Of a stretch of 64,000 bases of DNA, positions 37,722-48,584 are shown piece by piece (the first letter of the stretch is position 1; each line of letters starts with the position of its first letter). A program made the position numbers and the translations under genes. The stretch spans positions 55,619 to 119,618 of the forward strand of contig OENT01000369.1 in NCBI GenBank assembly GCA_900239685.1, read 5' to 3'. Source of the DNA: Rotaria macrura. Taxonomy: Eukaryota; Rotifera; Eurotatoria; Philodinida; Philodinidae. The notes beneath the pieces were generated by a model. That model was not told where the DNA came from and did no database searches. It saw nothing but the letters and a program-made list of their open reading frames with translations.

Positions 37722-38405
37722 CAGTGTTTCCAATAGAAATCTAAAACAAAATGTACATGTACACTTTACTTATATGAGCAAAGTGTACGTTTACATTTTG
37801 TTTTTGGCAATAAAGTGTACAAAGCGTACTGAAGCCAATTTTTTTGATCTAAACACAAAAGTATCGTTCGTTTCGCAGTGATGAATATAGACTAAACTTA
37901 AGAAAGCAATTAGCAGGGACAAGAGGACTGTGCAAGAGATATACGGGTCATCTGCTTGAAAAATATTTGGCTAAGGCTTTCTCGGAGTTTTCAACCAACT
38001 GTGTATTTCTTCATTTTAACCATAGCGCCGTCTTAGTCACATTGTGTTGTGTATAGAAACGTGATCAAAATGAAGAGGAATTTGCTGGATTAAGTCTCTC
38101 ACTCTGATCCCTTTGCGTTCACATGCAAATAAATGATAAGTAGACATACTATTTTAAAATCTGATACAATATGTTCAAAAATGTTAGAAGAAAATGACTT
38201 TGAACAACAAAAATAATTCTAAGGTCATAGTCTAATATCTTATACAGTCGGCAAAGTTCTAGAATCAAAGTGTAAATATTTTTTGCAAAGTGTACACAGT
38301 ACATTTTGGTTTTTAGAGCAAAGTGTAAATCAGAGTGTAAATCAGAATTAGCAGATGTTCTGTACATTTTACTTCTGCTTGGTACACCTGTTATTGGAAA
38401 CACTG
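37722..38405. mobile_element. hAT-type non-autonomous element, 684 bp, perfect 8-bp TSD
   Basis: Both ends read CAGTGTTTCCAATA (inverted), a typical hAT terminus. They are flanked by the identical 8-bp duplication GATGAGGG at 37714-37721 and 38406-38413. Subterminal regions carry repeated AAAGTGTACA/TGTACATTTT motifs on both sides, as expected for transposase-binding sites. There is no transposase frame. The perfect duplication suggests a relatively recent insertion. Confidence 0.92.
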
Positions 38406-38413
38406 GATGAGGG

Positions 38414-39620
38414 GGCGGTTGGTACGCAAAATAGTCCTAAATAAAAGCCACTTTAAAGCATGTTCTAAAATTGCACTTCATATTGCTTTGCACAAGAAAA
38501 AAAATCCTGAGCTCTTTCAGATAATCTTTTGAAGCACTTCCTCGACATTTACAACCGTGGCATAAGTATTATAGAGTTCACGATGCCATTCACAGGTTGA
38601 CGGCAACTGCCCTGTACATCAGCATCGTACTTTCAGCAGAAATAGTGCCTCTGAAGATTTACAAACTTTTCTGTGCTCAGATTCTCGATCGGACCATACT
38701 CAGAGAATTCAATGAAACTCATATGACACACAGTAATGTTTCCCGATCACCTCAAGTGTGCTTGACCCAAGGAACATTCTTTGACTATAGCATAGATAAG
38801 GCTTACTGAAATGTAAAAGCGAATGTAAACAATGGTTAAAATGAGTACCTTCTGTAGAGAGGGTCCAAGTACAAATACTTTGCTACTGGCATAGCAAGAA
38901 TTTCCATTATGCTGAATTGCAGCTCAAGAACATGGAATCCAAGTGGATTTTATGGAGGAGGATATTGAACCAAAATCATGAGTTCCTATCAGAAGAGTTT
39001 CAGATTAAAGTTTTAAGAAGAAAAAGGTTTTCTCCTGAGCCTCAAACAAGGATTTTCATTGTAATAGTGTTAGTGATACACTTTTTGGAATTGAATATTA
39101 ATCTGATTAAAATTTCAATGACAGATTTCAAATTTCTTTTGAAGTTATGACTCCCTTCTTGAGACATAACATTTCGAACTTTTCCAGAATGTTAAAAAGT
39201 TTTACATAATAAAAAGAATCATAAGTCGTACACAGAGTCATATTTTAGAACGAAATTTGAAATTCGCGATGACAGTCAAGGTAAATTACTATTCAGTTCC
39301 AAAAAGTGTAACATTATGATAGCATTCAGAGAGAAACCCTTAGTGAAGCTCAGGAGAAAAACTTTCCTTTTGAAAACTCTAATCGGAGACTCTATCTGAT
39401 GGGAACTCATCATTTTGGTTTAATATCATCCTCCGTAAATTTCACTTCGATCCACGCACCTAACCTTAAACCATGCATACTGAAAATTCTTGTTGCTCCG
39501 CTACCACCGTCGTTATATTCGAACTCTTTCTTCAACATTTAGCTATTTTAACCCTCACTATCATTCTCTTCTACATTTCAGTAGGTTACATCCATAGATG
39601 TCCATCGCGGTTGAAGGTCT
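38414..39620. other. Intergenic with possible gene remnants
   Basis: Short plus-strand frames at 38.6-38.8 kb and 38.9-39.15 kb look protein-like in places but belong to no family I recognise and are not joined by convincing splice sites. They may be remnants of a decayed gene. Confidence 0.3.
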
Positions 39621-39927
39621 CCCAGGTCGAAGAAGCACGGTCGTAAACGGCCGTTTCCGTTAATTTTTTCGCCGTTTGGTATGCACCGTATTACGGTCGT
39701 TTTTCAATGTTCCGTAAACGACCGTAATGGGCTGAATACTACAATTTTTGGCCGTGTTGCAGTCGTAATTAGCCGTTTACGGCGCAGAAAAATACGGCCG
39801 TGATACGGTGCATACCAAAACGTCAACATACGACGGTTTACGGCGATTAACGATCGGAAACGGTAGTATACGTTATCGTAAACGTTCGTTTACGACCGTA
39901 TTTGCTCGCCATAATGCTCGTCCTGGG
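39621..39927. mobile_element. Short CGTAAACG-rich MITE, 307 bp
   Basis: The left end is CCCAGGTCGA and the right end is TCGTCCTGGG, an imperfect inverted pair. The interior is packed with variants of GGTCGTAAACGGCCG and ACGACCGTAAT on both strands, so the element is highly self-complementary. Its ends match those of the larger element at 42.79-43.83 kb. It encodes nothing; a plus-strand frame overlapping its right half is an artefact. Confidence 0.7.
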
Positions 39928-42085
39928 CTGCCGCGACCGCGACACTATGAAAACGGAAAGCTAACGCGCCGCTACCACGACGCGATGATATCAAAGTTAA
40001 CCGCACCGCTGTGTAACGAAATAAATGATAGAAGGTTTCGTTACTACTGCAGCATTTATTTTATTATGATGTTATGAGAGGCTGAAGGAGTAGCGTTACC
40101 GCTATCCTCGGTGCACGGTGTTCACTACACTACTTCATCACTCCAGCTCTGCGCGTTTCACACAGAACACAAGTTTATATAGGAGAGAGGAAGTTAGAGA
40201 GAAGAGATGAAAGGCTGAGTAAAGGTCAGAATGAGCAGGGAGTAGCTATCGGTCAAGAGGTCAGAACATCTATCCACATAGTGACCGATTGTTCTAACAT
40301 ATATTGATCGATAGAATACGCACATAGGTCGTGACCTTATTATTGGCACACGCGGCTTACTAAGAAATAAATTCTGCCGCTACCGCGGCGCTATGTAAAA
40401 ACGTAGGCTTAACAACGTTCTGGTCCCCAATATAAGAAAATAAATATTATAAAATTTGCATGTAATCAAGTTTGAGACAATACGTGAATCTATCAAAACT
40501 GCAGTTAAATTTGAATTATTCAATCAATAATCAAAAGATATAAGGCAACAAATATTTTTAAAAATATTAATAATTAATATGTTCAATGTAAGATTAAAAG
40601 AACGATAGAATATAATCTTCTTATACGTAGAATAGAAAGAAATATCGATAGTCAAAAATAAACTATAGTTTCTATAGAGTATATCAAATAATAATTTAGT
40701 TTGGGGAACAATTCTTTGTATATTTCACCAATCATAAACAGTTAATAAATGAAAAAAGACCATTCGTTTTTCTCTAAATGTCAACAGTAACTACCTCTGT
40801 TCTCTTTGTCTTTATTTTCATTCTACTCATAGTTAATATGTATTATCTGTTCGTTTTTGTCTCCCAGTTACCTCGCATATAAAGTATCACAAAATATGTC
40901 AAGGTTAAAAGATGGGGTAGAAAAGAGGATTGAGTTCAAGTTCTTGTTACTGACAGTAATAGTTAATTTATTTCTCTTTGATGTATCTGACGCTAGGGTT
41001 CTTTTAAATTAATGAATACTTTGAACGTATCCTTATATATAGTCATACAAATACAAATATACAAACATAGGAATAAGTAATTTCTATCTATTTCGAGAAT
41101 TTTTAATCACTTTTTTATGCTAGTTATTATTATAAAACTTAATAAAACGATACTTATTTTTCAAAAGAATCTAATTTGCATATGATACTTTGCACAAGTA
41201 TCATAATTGTTACAAAATTTAATAAAACCTAACAGTTTTTGATCATTTTCTATCATCAATAATGAAAGCAGCAATATTAACCACATTCAATGAATTCGGT
41301 TTTCTTTGCTTCTAATTAACGAGAAAAGCAAAGTACACATTTTTGATATCCACCACCAGTAACGTGCTTATTTGTATACATAGCAATTATCTAGTAGTAT
41401 GGTACCTTATGTCATATGTCACAGTAAAATGTGAAACTCCAACAAGGAAATGCTTAAGGTCGTAAAACTTGTCAAACGCTGAGGCTTAAACAACTCTATA
41501 AGAACTCATTAACGCAGACCTAATTAGAAGAAACAAACATTGGATTGATATAAACAAAGTATAATCAATAAAAAAAAAGCATATTGTTTCATTCACTGTA
41601 TGAAAAATTCTTAAAGAAATTTACCAATGTTGCAATATTGTGCACATCAAGTAGGGGAAACTTCGGACTGAAAAATGCCAGTATTTATTAGTGGACCGTC
41701 ATAAGAGTCCTGAAATTAATATATGGTTACATATTATTAACTATTGATATACATATATATCAAGTAAAACGAAATCACAAATATATTGAGGAACATATAG
41801 TAACTAGCTCTGACATACTATCATCATTCAGTCGTTTTCTATTAACACTTGTGTTTGTTTTAAATGAAGAGATAGATATAAGACTACACTGACCGAGAAA
41901 AATTCTATGATGCAGATTATGTTAGAATAATGATCTCAAGTCTATGGATTTCTCTATACAAAAATGAAAATTTTCTTTTCGAAACTTTCAACCGCAGCCG
42001 TGCCGCACCGCGACGATGAAAATAAATAAACAGCCGCTGCCGCGCCGCCACCGCGATAGGATTTTGGAAAACCTAGCGCGCCGTT
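39922..42085. repeat. Dispersed GC-rich direct copies (GCCGC-ACCGCG-TATGAAAA)
   Basis: Short GC islands stand out in this AT-rich genome at about 39924, 39970, 40367, 41995 and 42040. Each is a variant of GCCGCxACCGCG followed by an A/T-rich ATGAAAA-like tail, all in the same orientation. They may be copies of a short repeat or ends of a decayed composite element between 39.9 and 42.1 kb. No ORF is involved. Confidence 0.45.
40410..41990. other. AT-rich spacer between GC-rich repeat copies
   Basis: No gene, hairpin or element with ends is seen. It may be the interior of a larger decayed element bounded by the GC-rich copies. Confidence 0.35.
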
Positions 42086-42405
42086 TAGGGATTTTTTTAG
42101 AAATTTTGTTTTTTAAGGATTTTCGAATTTCTAGATAGTTTACATGGTAGGTTCCGATTAGCCACAAATTGTGGTGTCCTAAATCAACTTTACGGATATG
42201 TCAACAGTTGTGGACAATTCAATAATTAAGACAAATGCGGTGGTCAAATATGGACTTTTGATTTCGGGACCATTTAGTTTAGGGACTTTTTTTAAACAGA
42301 AAACACAGCTATACGTGTGACAATGTTGACTATAGTTAATTCGATCCTTTATCAAGAAGTAAGTCAAGAACCGAGTTTTGTGAAAAATGTTTCTCCAAAA
42401 GAACT

Positions 42406-42603
42406 GGTGACCAGATTCATTTCTTTCTTAAAGGAGTAAATAACACTCTCAGTTCGTGGAGAGCAATTGATGGCCAGATTCACTTCTGTCTGGGTGCATT
42501 GATAAACACTATCAGTTGATGGAGAATAACCGGTGACCTGATATGCTCTCCACGAACTGCAACTGTTATTTAATCTTTTAAGAAAAAAATGAATCTAATC
42601 GCC
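42406..42603. repeat. Inverted repeat, about 60-bp arms
   Basis: AGATTCATTTCTTTCTTAAA...CAGTTCGTGGAGAGCA at 42412-42466 recurs inverted at 42541-42600, with about 85% similarity. Between the arms lies a further divergent direct copy (GGCCAGATTCACTTCTGTCT). It is probably a small foldback element or MITE. Confidence 0.6.
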
Positions 42604-42791
42604 AGATTCATTCTATGCTTCCTCTAAAGGAATGTATTTTATTATCTTTGAATATAGCGTTAAATTGGTATGCTAAACTTGATAACAATCCACGACTATT
42701 TGTGAAAAACTAGTAGATATATTGTTTATATTAAATGGAAAATGTCTCATGGGCACTCGCGATCGGAAACTAAGCACAGATTCTGGTCACC

Positions 42792-43829
42792 ACCCAGGTC
42801 GAGTAGAACGATCGTAAACGATACAATTACGGTGAAATACGATGGTCGTGGCGGGCGATCGTTTACGAACCATTGCAAACGATATCGTAACGATCATCGC
42901 AAACCCCCGTATTCCAATCGTATTAACTGTATGGTGTCAGACCATGTGAGAACACATTTTACTAGGATACTAATGTCCTTTTTCTTAGTTCTCGTTCGAA
43001 CTGTACCTATTCTTAGGTTTTATTTTCATTCCGCTCTCTTTCGCGTGAATCACAGCGCTCTCTCTCCTACTCTGTAATATGCGCATAAACTATACCAGTC
43101 ATTGTATATATGTGGTTACAGTTAGTTAGAATGCTTTCTTTCTCTTCTTTGAACATTTTGTATTCGTTTAGATTATGTGAGGGCATGAAGTCTACTAACA
43201 TTAACTAGAAGTTATTGTTATTTATATTACTTAATTTTAAATTAATTTTTTTACTTTACATATTTTTTATCTAATTTTAGATTTTCTTTTCTTTGAATTT
43301 TAGTTAATTTTTATCCAATTTCAGATTTTATTTTATGTCGATTTTTACTTTTACTTTTTATTTTTATTCAATTATAGATTTTGTTTTAATTTTTACTTAC
43401 ATTCTCATTTTTATTTAATTTGTTAAAACTTTTCATTTATTTTATTTTTATTGTAAATATTTTTTTATTGAAATTTCGTTTATTTTATTTTTATTGAATA
43501 AATTTTATTGCGATCATATTAAATTTTTATCTGTTGCAAAAGACGTCGAGCGAAGTCTCAAAAAAACTGCGGGAAAACATATCGTTTACTGCCGTACACA
43601 GCAGAGAATACTATCCGTATACGGCTACTGCAATTCTTCGTTAACGGCCGTTTGCATCCCCGTTTACGATACGGAGAAATACGTTCGTATTACTGCCCCT
43701 GTTAAAACGGGTTAATACGGCACCGTAACGAGCCGTATTTTCATCGTAAACAGCCCTAATTACAACGTATCCTTGTCGTTTACGATCGCAAACGACGTCG
43801 TAACGGTGTTCGTTTTAATCGACCTGGGT
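42792..43829. mobile_element. CGTAAACG-family DNA element, about 1.04 kb
   Basis: The inverted ends read ACCCAGGTCGA at both sides, followed by GCAAACGA/CGTAAACGA-type motifs. GC-rich hairpin arms (42.79-42.91 kb and 43.53-43.83 kb) surround an AT-rich core, which includes an extremely T-rich, strand-biased tract at 43.2-43.5 kb. There is no transposase frame. The ends match the 307-bp element at 39.62 kb, so the two belong to one family with different internal lengths. Confidence 0.7.
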
Positions 43830-44921
43830 AGGAGTTGGTACTCTTAGATTAATTTTTTTCTCGTGATCGGTGGACATACATTTCAAAAGCGACAAGCCGA
43901 TTTATTAAGTTGTTTTTGATTTATCTCTAATACACGAGTACTCCTCGTGATAAACATCGGGTGAAATATTCTCATGACCTGAGAAGAGTGGCTAGAGAAT
44001 GAGGAAAAAAATCAAAAGTGAATACTTTCTAACACGAATATCAGAAAGTTCAATAAAAGCAGCATCTTTCTTTGAGAACACGGAAAGCACAAAGAAGTAC
44101 GTGGAATAATGGATTTTCTAACTTTTGCCAAATCATCATCATCTAGCATTCAATATTTTGTATGAATTTAGTTCATATTGGCTATCATTCGTATGGATCA
44201 TTGTCCTAAAGTTTTCGTTTTGACGGTGGGTGTTGAATTCTTTTTAATGCCCAACTGAACATATTTTACATCAATAAAATAATCCAGCAAAGTTTTTCTT
44301 TTTTCGAAAAATGACCACATGAATATGGCATGTGAGCGAATAATAATTTGAATGAATTTCAGTTTTATGGTGTCGAAACAATCTGAAGAAGAAAGAAATG
44401 TACTTTTTTCATTGTGATACAATTTTTTAAGAGAAACCAATAGAATGACAACCACCTACAACCTCATCAAGCTGGCTGTAGCAAAAAAATAAAACAAACA
44501 GGATTATTCTGTGTTCTGTCTATCGCATAGCTTATGCCATATTTGATATAAACATGCACGATGAATGCAGACATCATCTACGTTACAAAACAAGAAACAT
44601 TTCCAAATATTCTCTCTTGAGTTGCAGAACTAAAGTAATCAAGTTTTTGTTTTTTATTTTCGACCTTGAAGTTATATCTAGAAAAAAGATACTTTATTGA
44701 CGATAAACTCTCGTTTTATAAGTTTACACTATGAACTATTGAATTTATACTAAAGTGTACATGATGGCACATATGAGCAATAGAAATTTTGTTTTTGCCG
44801 TTAAACACTTGTTAAAATCTGGAGAGAACTGTATATTTTGTATCATTTTAAAAGAACGTTCCGTCAAATTCAATCTTGAAACCATTGCCATTTCTTATGA
44901 TTATATTTCAAGGTAATACAT
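43830..44921. other. Upstream of the glycosyltransferase-like gene
   Basis: AT-rich flank with no recognised element. A minus-strand frame at 44.2-44.45 kb has no family features. Confidence 0.4.
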
Positions 44922-46022
44922 ATGAAAATGGCTCTATTGGCGTTGGTTTTCTTCAACTGTCTTGTTTTTATGGTCATGTCTCATCTTCAACTTTGGTCAC
45001 AGTATTCTTCCAACGCCTTGCATTTAATAGTCATTACTACACCTGTGAAACGCCTTATATTTCAAAATCGACTCCATCCAATATCTGATTCTGTTAAACA
45101 AGTTGTTTATAACAATTGTAAATCTTTCGTACAACGCAATGAGGTTAAAAATCGAGTTTTCAATTCCAATCGAACGACTTCGTTGGAAAACGTTTATCTA
45201 TTATTACATTACACACCGAAAAAAGATGATCAGAACAGATTATATTTACAAATAGCGACATCATATTTACTTTCACAAAATTTACGACATTTATCTAATG
45301 AACAACAAAAACAAATACGCGTCACTATATTTCTTAGTGAAATCTCTACCAATGTTACCTATACACGATTAGAACAATGGCTTAGAAGTGTGTATGAACC
45401 ATATGCAAGTATGGCATATATCATTCGTACAGATACGAACAATCAGACATTGTGGAAATCTATGATGGAATACATTAAATATAATGAAGATATTCAATTA
45501 GACACGATTCTATTTCTACTTGAAGACGATTACGTATTTGAAGCAGATATGATTTCTGATACAATCGAATTTTTTAACAGTCATAATCCTTGTTTTATTC
45601 AGCAAACTGATAGTTCGAATCGCTGTGCATGGAATATGCTTGAAGATGGTCATTTAACTAATATTGTAAATGGAAGAACACGTTTATGGCGTTCCGTGTC
45701 GTCAACGACTATTTCATATACATGTCGTATGAGAACATTATTAGCTTTCGAAGATATTCTCATGGATTCTGTGAACGAATTCGAATCGCGTCAAAAAATA
45801 CGAGAACGTGTAGGCAATTCAGCTATATTTTGTCCAATTCCATCTTATGGTGCACGTCTAGAAACACTTCTTTTACCGAACGGAATTAACACGACAGGCG
45901 ATATAGATATGTCAGCATATTTCAAAGATTGGTGGTCATTTGCTCGCCGTGCAATTTCCGAAGCACAAAAGTACGATACTTTTCCAGCTAGAAAAGTAAA
46001 TGAGCGAACTCTGTTCATTTGA
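44922..46022 (+). CDS. Type II membrane glycosyltransferase-like protein, 366 aa
   Basis: A single exon. Residues 3-20 form a hydrophobic N-terminal anchor without clear cleavage, so the protein is probably a Golgi/ER type II membrane protein. The core has the layout of a GT-A fold glycosyltransferase: an alternating strand/helix first half and FLLEDDYVFEADMI at 198-211, where the acidic triad at 201-203 fits the DxD-like metal and nucleotide-sugar site. A later block, WRSVSSTTISYTCR at 256-269, is followed by IPSYGARLET near 306-315, which resembles motifs of bacterial and eukaryotic GT2-type enzymes. Several N-x-S/T sites support a luminal location. The donor and acceptor are unknown. The ATG at 44922 is chosen because it begins the anchor; an upstream exon cannot be excluded since GTAATACAT precedes it. 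It lies 2 kb from the SQD2-like pseudogene, but I see no direct link. Confidence 0.6.
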   Translation: MKMALLALVFFNCLVFMVMSHLQLWSQYSSNALHLIVITTPVKRLIFQNRLHPISDSVKQVVYNNCKSFVQRNEVKNRVFNSNRTTSLENVYLLLHYTPKKDDQNRLYLQIATSYLLSQNLRHLSNEQQKQIRVTIFLSEISTNVTYTRLEQWLRSVYEPYASMAYIIRTDTNNQTLWKSMMEYIKYNEDIQLDTILFLLEDDYVFEADMISDTIEFFNSHNPCFIQQTDSSNRCAWNMLEDGHLTNIVNGRTRLWRSVSSTTISYTCRMRTLLAFEDILMDSVNEFESRQKIRERVGNSAIFCPIPSYGARLETLLLPNGINTTGDIDMSAYFKDWWSFARRAISEAQKYDTFPARKVNERTLFI

Positions 46023-47557
46023 ATCACGTGTTTCAAGCAGGCACAATCAATTTATCTAGATTTCTTCACAAGATACTCTAATGGTGTATGAACAAGTGTT
46101 TTTTGCGTCAAATAGTAGCTATAGAAACTGCTTTCTCTTCTGAAATGAGTTCTCAATTTTATGGCATTTGAATAATCAGTGAACAGATTTAAGACATCTG
46201 CTCATATAATAGTATATAACTTGTCTCTTCATCGGTATTTTTTATTCCCAAGCATAGATTAATAATACACTGGAAGACATGGTTGCAATAAGGAATCGTA
46301 TGAAGAAGAAGAAAATATAGATCGCATGAAAGCATCAATATTAGTACTAATCTAATCGTTATAGAAAACTAGCACGGGATAGATTATGTGGTAGTATAGT
46401 TCCTTGTGAAAGATGACAACATGAATTATGGTTATTCTAAAAATCGTGTTTATGATAATAGATATATGTTTGATATAATACATCCTTCTATTTTCAATTC
46501 GGTTGTACACGATTACCGAGGTCTTATTGAAATCAGATTCAACTACTGAAGAAGAATGAATGCAACAATTTTTTTCTTCTGACTACGCCAAACACATATT
46601 GGCTTAGTAATGTCATCCAGCAACGAAAAACTCCAATTATAATCGATAATTATTGAGATTGACAACTAGTTATGAGTTGCATTCAACTAGATCAATCTCC
46701 GATAAAGAATTACCGCTTTGTATCTTACAGAAAAAAGAAGACATAAGTCACTTTCATCAATACTTTGCTCATAGTACGACGATTTAGCAGTTGACTGATC
46801 AAAGTCAATGGAATTCAATCACGACTAATGAAAGTTAGCTTGGAATCCGTTCCACAAAAATATGTTTGCCAAGATAAATACAATTAGTCAGATAAAAAGC
46901 ATTGAATAATGATAGCTAAATTCATTCTTATGTATCACTCTGCCTGTTTTTTTATTTAGTCTGGGAATTAAAATCAATATTCATCTTTTTCATATTGATT
47001 CATCATTTTATTTCTTAAAATCATCCATTTGTCCTATTACAACACACGTGTCTATCATCAAATGTAGGTAGTAGACGAATTTGTGATTTACCTGGGTCAT
47101 TCTAATACATGACTTCAAACAAATTAGGTACTGTCCACGAATTCCTATTAGGAATTACAAGTTCAACAAACAAGTTCGGTCTAGGCTGAACGTTATTGAC
47201 TAATCTAAACATTGACTCTTGCTGTTAATTACGTGCAAGTAATACAATCGACGATCATCTTAGAATTATTATGGAGTAATAGACGTAGCATTCTTTTGAT
47301 CAGGGTAACTGTGAGTTTGAATGAGTCATTATTCATTCTTAGTTTGGTCTAACTAGCTGCTGGCAAAACAATTTTCTTGGTTTGTATAAGTCCACATGAT
47401 AATGAGTCGAATAATGCAAACTATATGATTCAATTAAACTTGTACATACAAATACATGTGCATTTTGATAGTATGCACATCAATTCTCATAGTCAATAGG
47501 ATCAATAAATTGAATATTTTGTATTTAGTTTTCTTTCGCATACGTCTTTAATGTGAG
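46023..47557. other. Intergenic, nothing recognised
   Basis: AT-rich. I searched the minus strand here for the missing C-terminal half of the SQD2-like pseudogene and did not find it. Confidence 0.4.
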
Positions 47558-47968
47558 GTGTATTCAAAATTCCGAAAAACTAAATTTCCCTGTCAGAGTA
47601 AATTTCCAACGATCCCAAAAAGGCTTTGAAACATGTCATTTGAACATCATCGGAAATACCGAAAAACCGAGGAAATTTCTACACCACTATATTCTGAACA
47701 TTTCTATCTACACTATGGGAAGAAGAAGAACCTACCCTAAAAAACAAGAGGAATTTTATAAATTACCGAGTACTTTCAGAAATTTCCAACATTTTTCTTG
47801 TTTTTAGGGCAGGGTCTTGTTCTTCGTATAGAGCAGATAGATGTGTTCAAAATATAACTTTATGAAAATTACCGTAATTGCCGAAATTTCCTAGTGCTTA
47901 TGTAATAGCTGCGGGTACGATTCCGGTGGTACCAGAGAAATTTCTTCTGGGGTATGGAAATTTGAACA
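47558..47968. mobile_element. Probable MITE that truncates the SQD2-like pseudogene
   Basis: The left end (GTGTATTCAAAATTCC) and the inverted right end (GTGTTCAAATTTCC) resemble each other, and AAATTTCC-containing motifs recur inward on both sides. Similarity of the neighbouring pseudogene to its family stops exactly at the right end. No target duplication is clear and the TIRs are imperfect. Confidence 0.4.
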
Positions 47969-47974
47969 CTGCAG

Positions 47975-48584
47975 TTTTTTTCCGGTGCTAGTCGTCCAAC
48001 ATAGATCAATTCATTTTTCAAGACATTTTCCGAATATTGACATAAATTAACATCTATACTTGCTGATAGGACACATCCCTGCTCAAAATCATTACAACTT
48101 ACTTTTAAATCAATGAAATTCTCAGGATGCAAAATATATATTTTCAATCATATAGTTGGATAATAAATACATGTGTAGTAAAATAATTTTCGTATGAATC
48201 GTTTTTTTTTTTGATAAATCATTTGAGGAAACGAATTAGAAGTTGATGTGATTAGACGTACAAATAGGAACATTCATTAATTTACAAAGTAAATAAAGAA
48301 TTATGTTACATAGAAATAAATTTGGACTAACAATATGAACAATATCATAATGTTCAAAAAGAATACCTTTGGACAATACTATCGATTGAAAACATAGACG
48401 AATATCACTGTCAATAAGATAGAATGAAATGTTAAGTAATTTTCGATCTGCTGACGGATATATTTGGGCAATAGACAGGTATATGATGACGGAATTGTCT
48501 TAAGTATTTTATGTGGTATTCGATACGAACTGAAATGCCACTTACTTGAGGATAGCGATACTCAGATATATGTAATATTTTCAT
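47975..48584 (-). pseudogene. Broken GT4 glycosyltransferase, SQD2/SqdX-like (sulfoquinovosyltransferase type)
   Basis: Three blocks on the minus strand match a GT4 enzyme in order. Block A (48584 to about 48455) has the N-terminal strand MKILHISEYRYPQVSG followed by VRIEYHIKYLR, like the VSG...R...YLR start of SQD2. Block B (48433-48239) has YDIVHIVSPN and NVPICTSNHIN, matching the PDIIHASSP and VPIVMSYHTH region. Block C (about 48079-47975) has IDVNLCQYSENV and YVGRLAPEKN, matching the GVDxxxF and HVGRLGVEKN region. A frameshift separates A from B near CCCAAATATA, a TAA ends B, an in-frame TGA lies before C, and similarity stops after EKN beside a repeat. The C-terminal donor-sugar half is therefore missing and the gene is dead here. 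In its family the intact enzyme transfers sulfoquinovose to diacylglycerol. Assignment to GT4 is firm; the SQD2 subtype is likely but not proven. Confidence 0.6.

Noticed and set aside
39808..40077. Plus-strand frame of 89 codons
   Set aside because: It overlaps the right half of a CGTAAACG element and the GC-rich repeat; no protein features.
42742..43077. Plus-strand frame of 111 codons
   Set aside because: It starts at the edge of and runs into the CGTAAACG-family element; no conserved motif.
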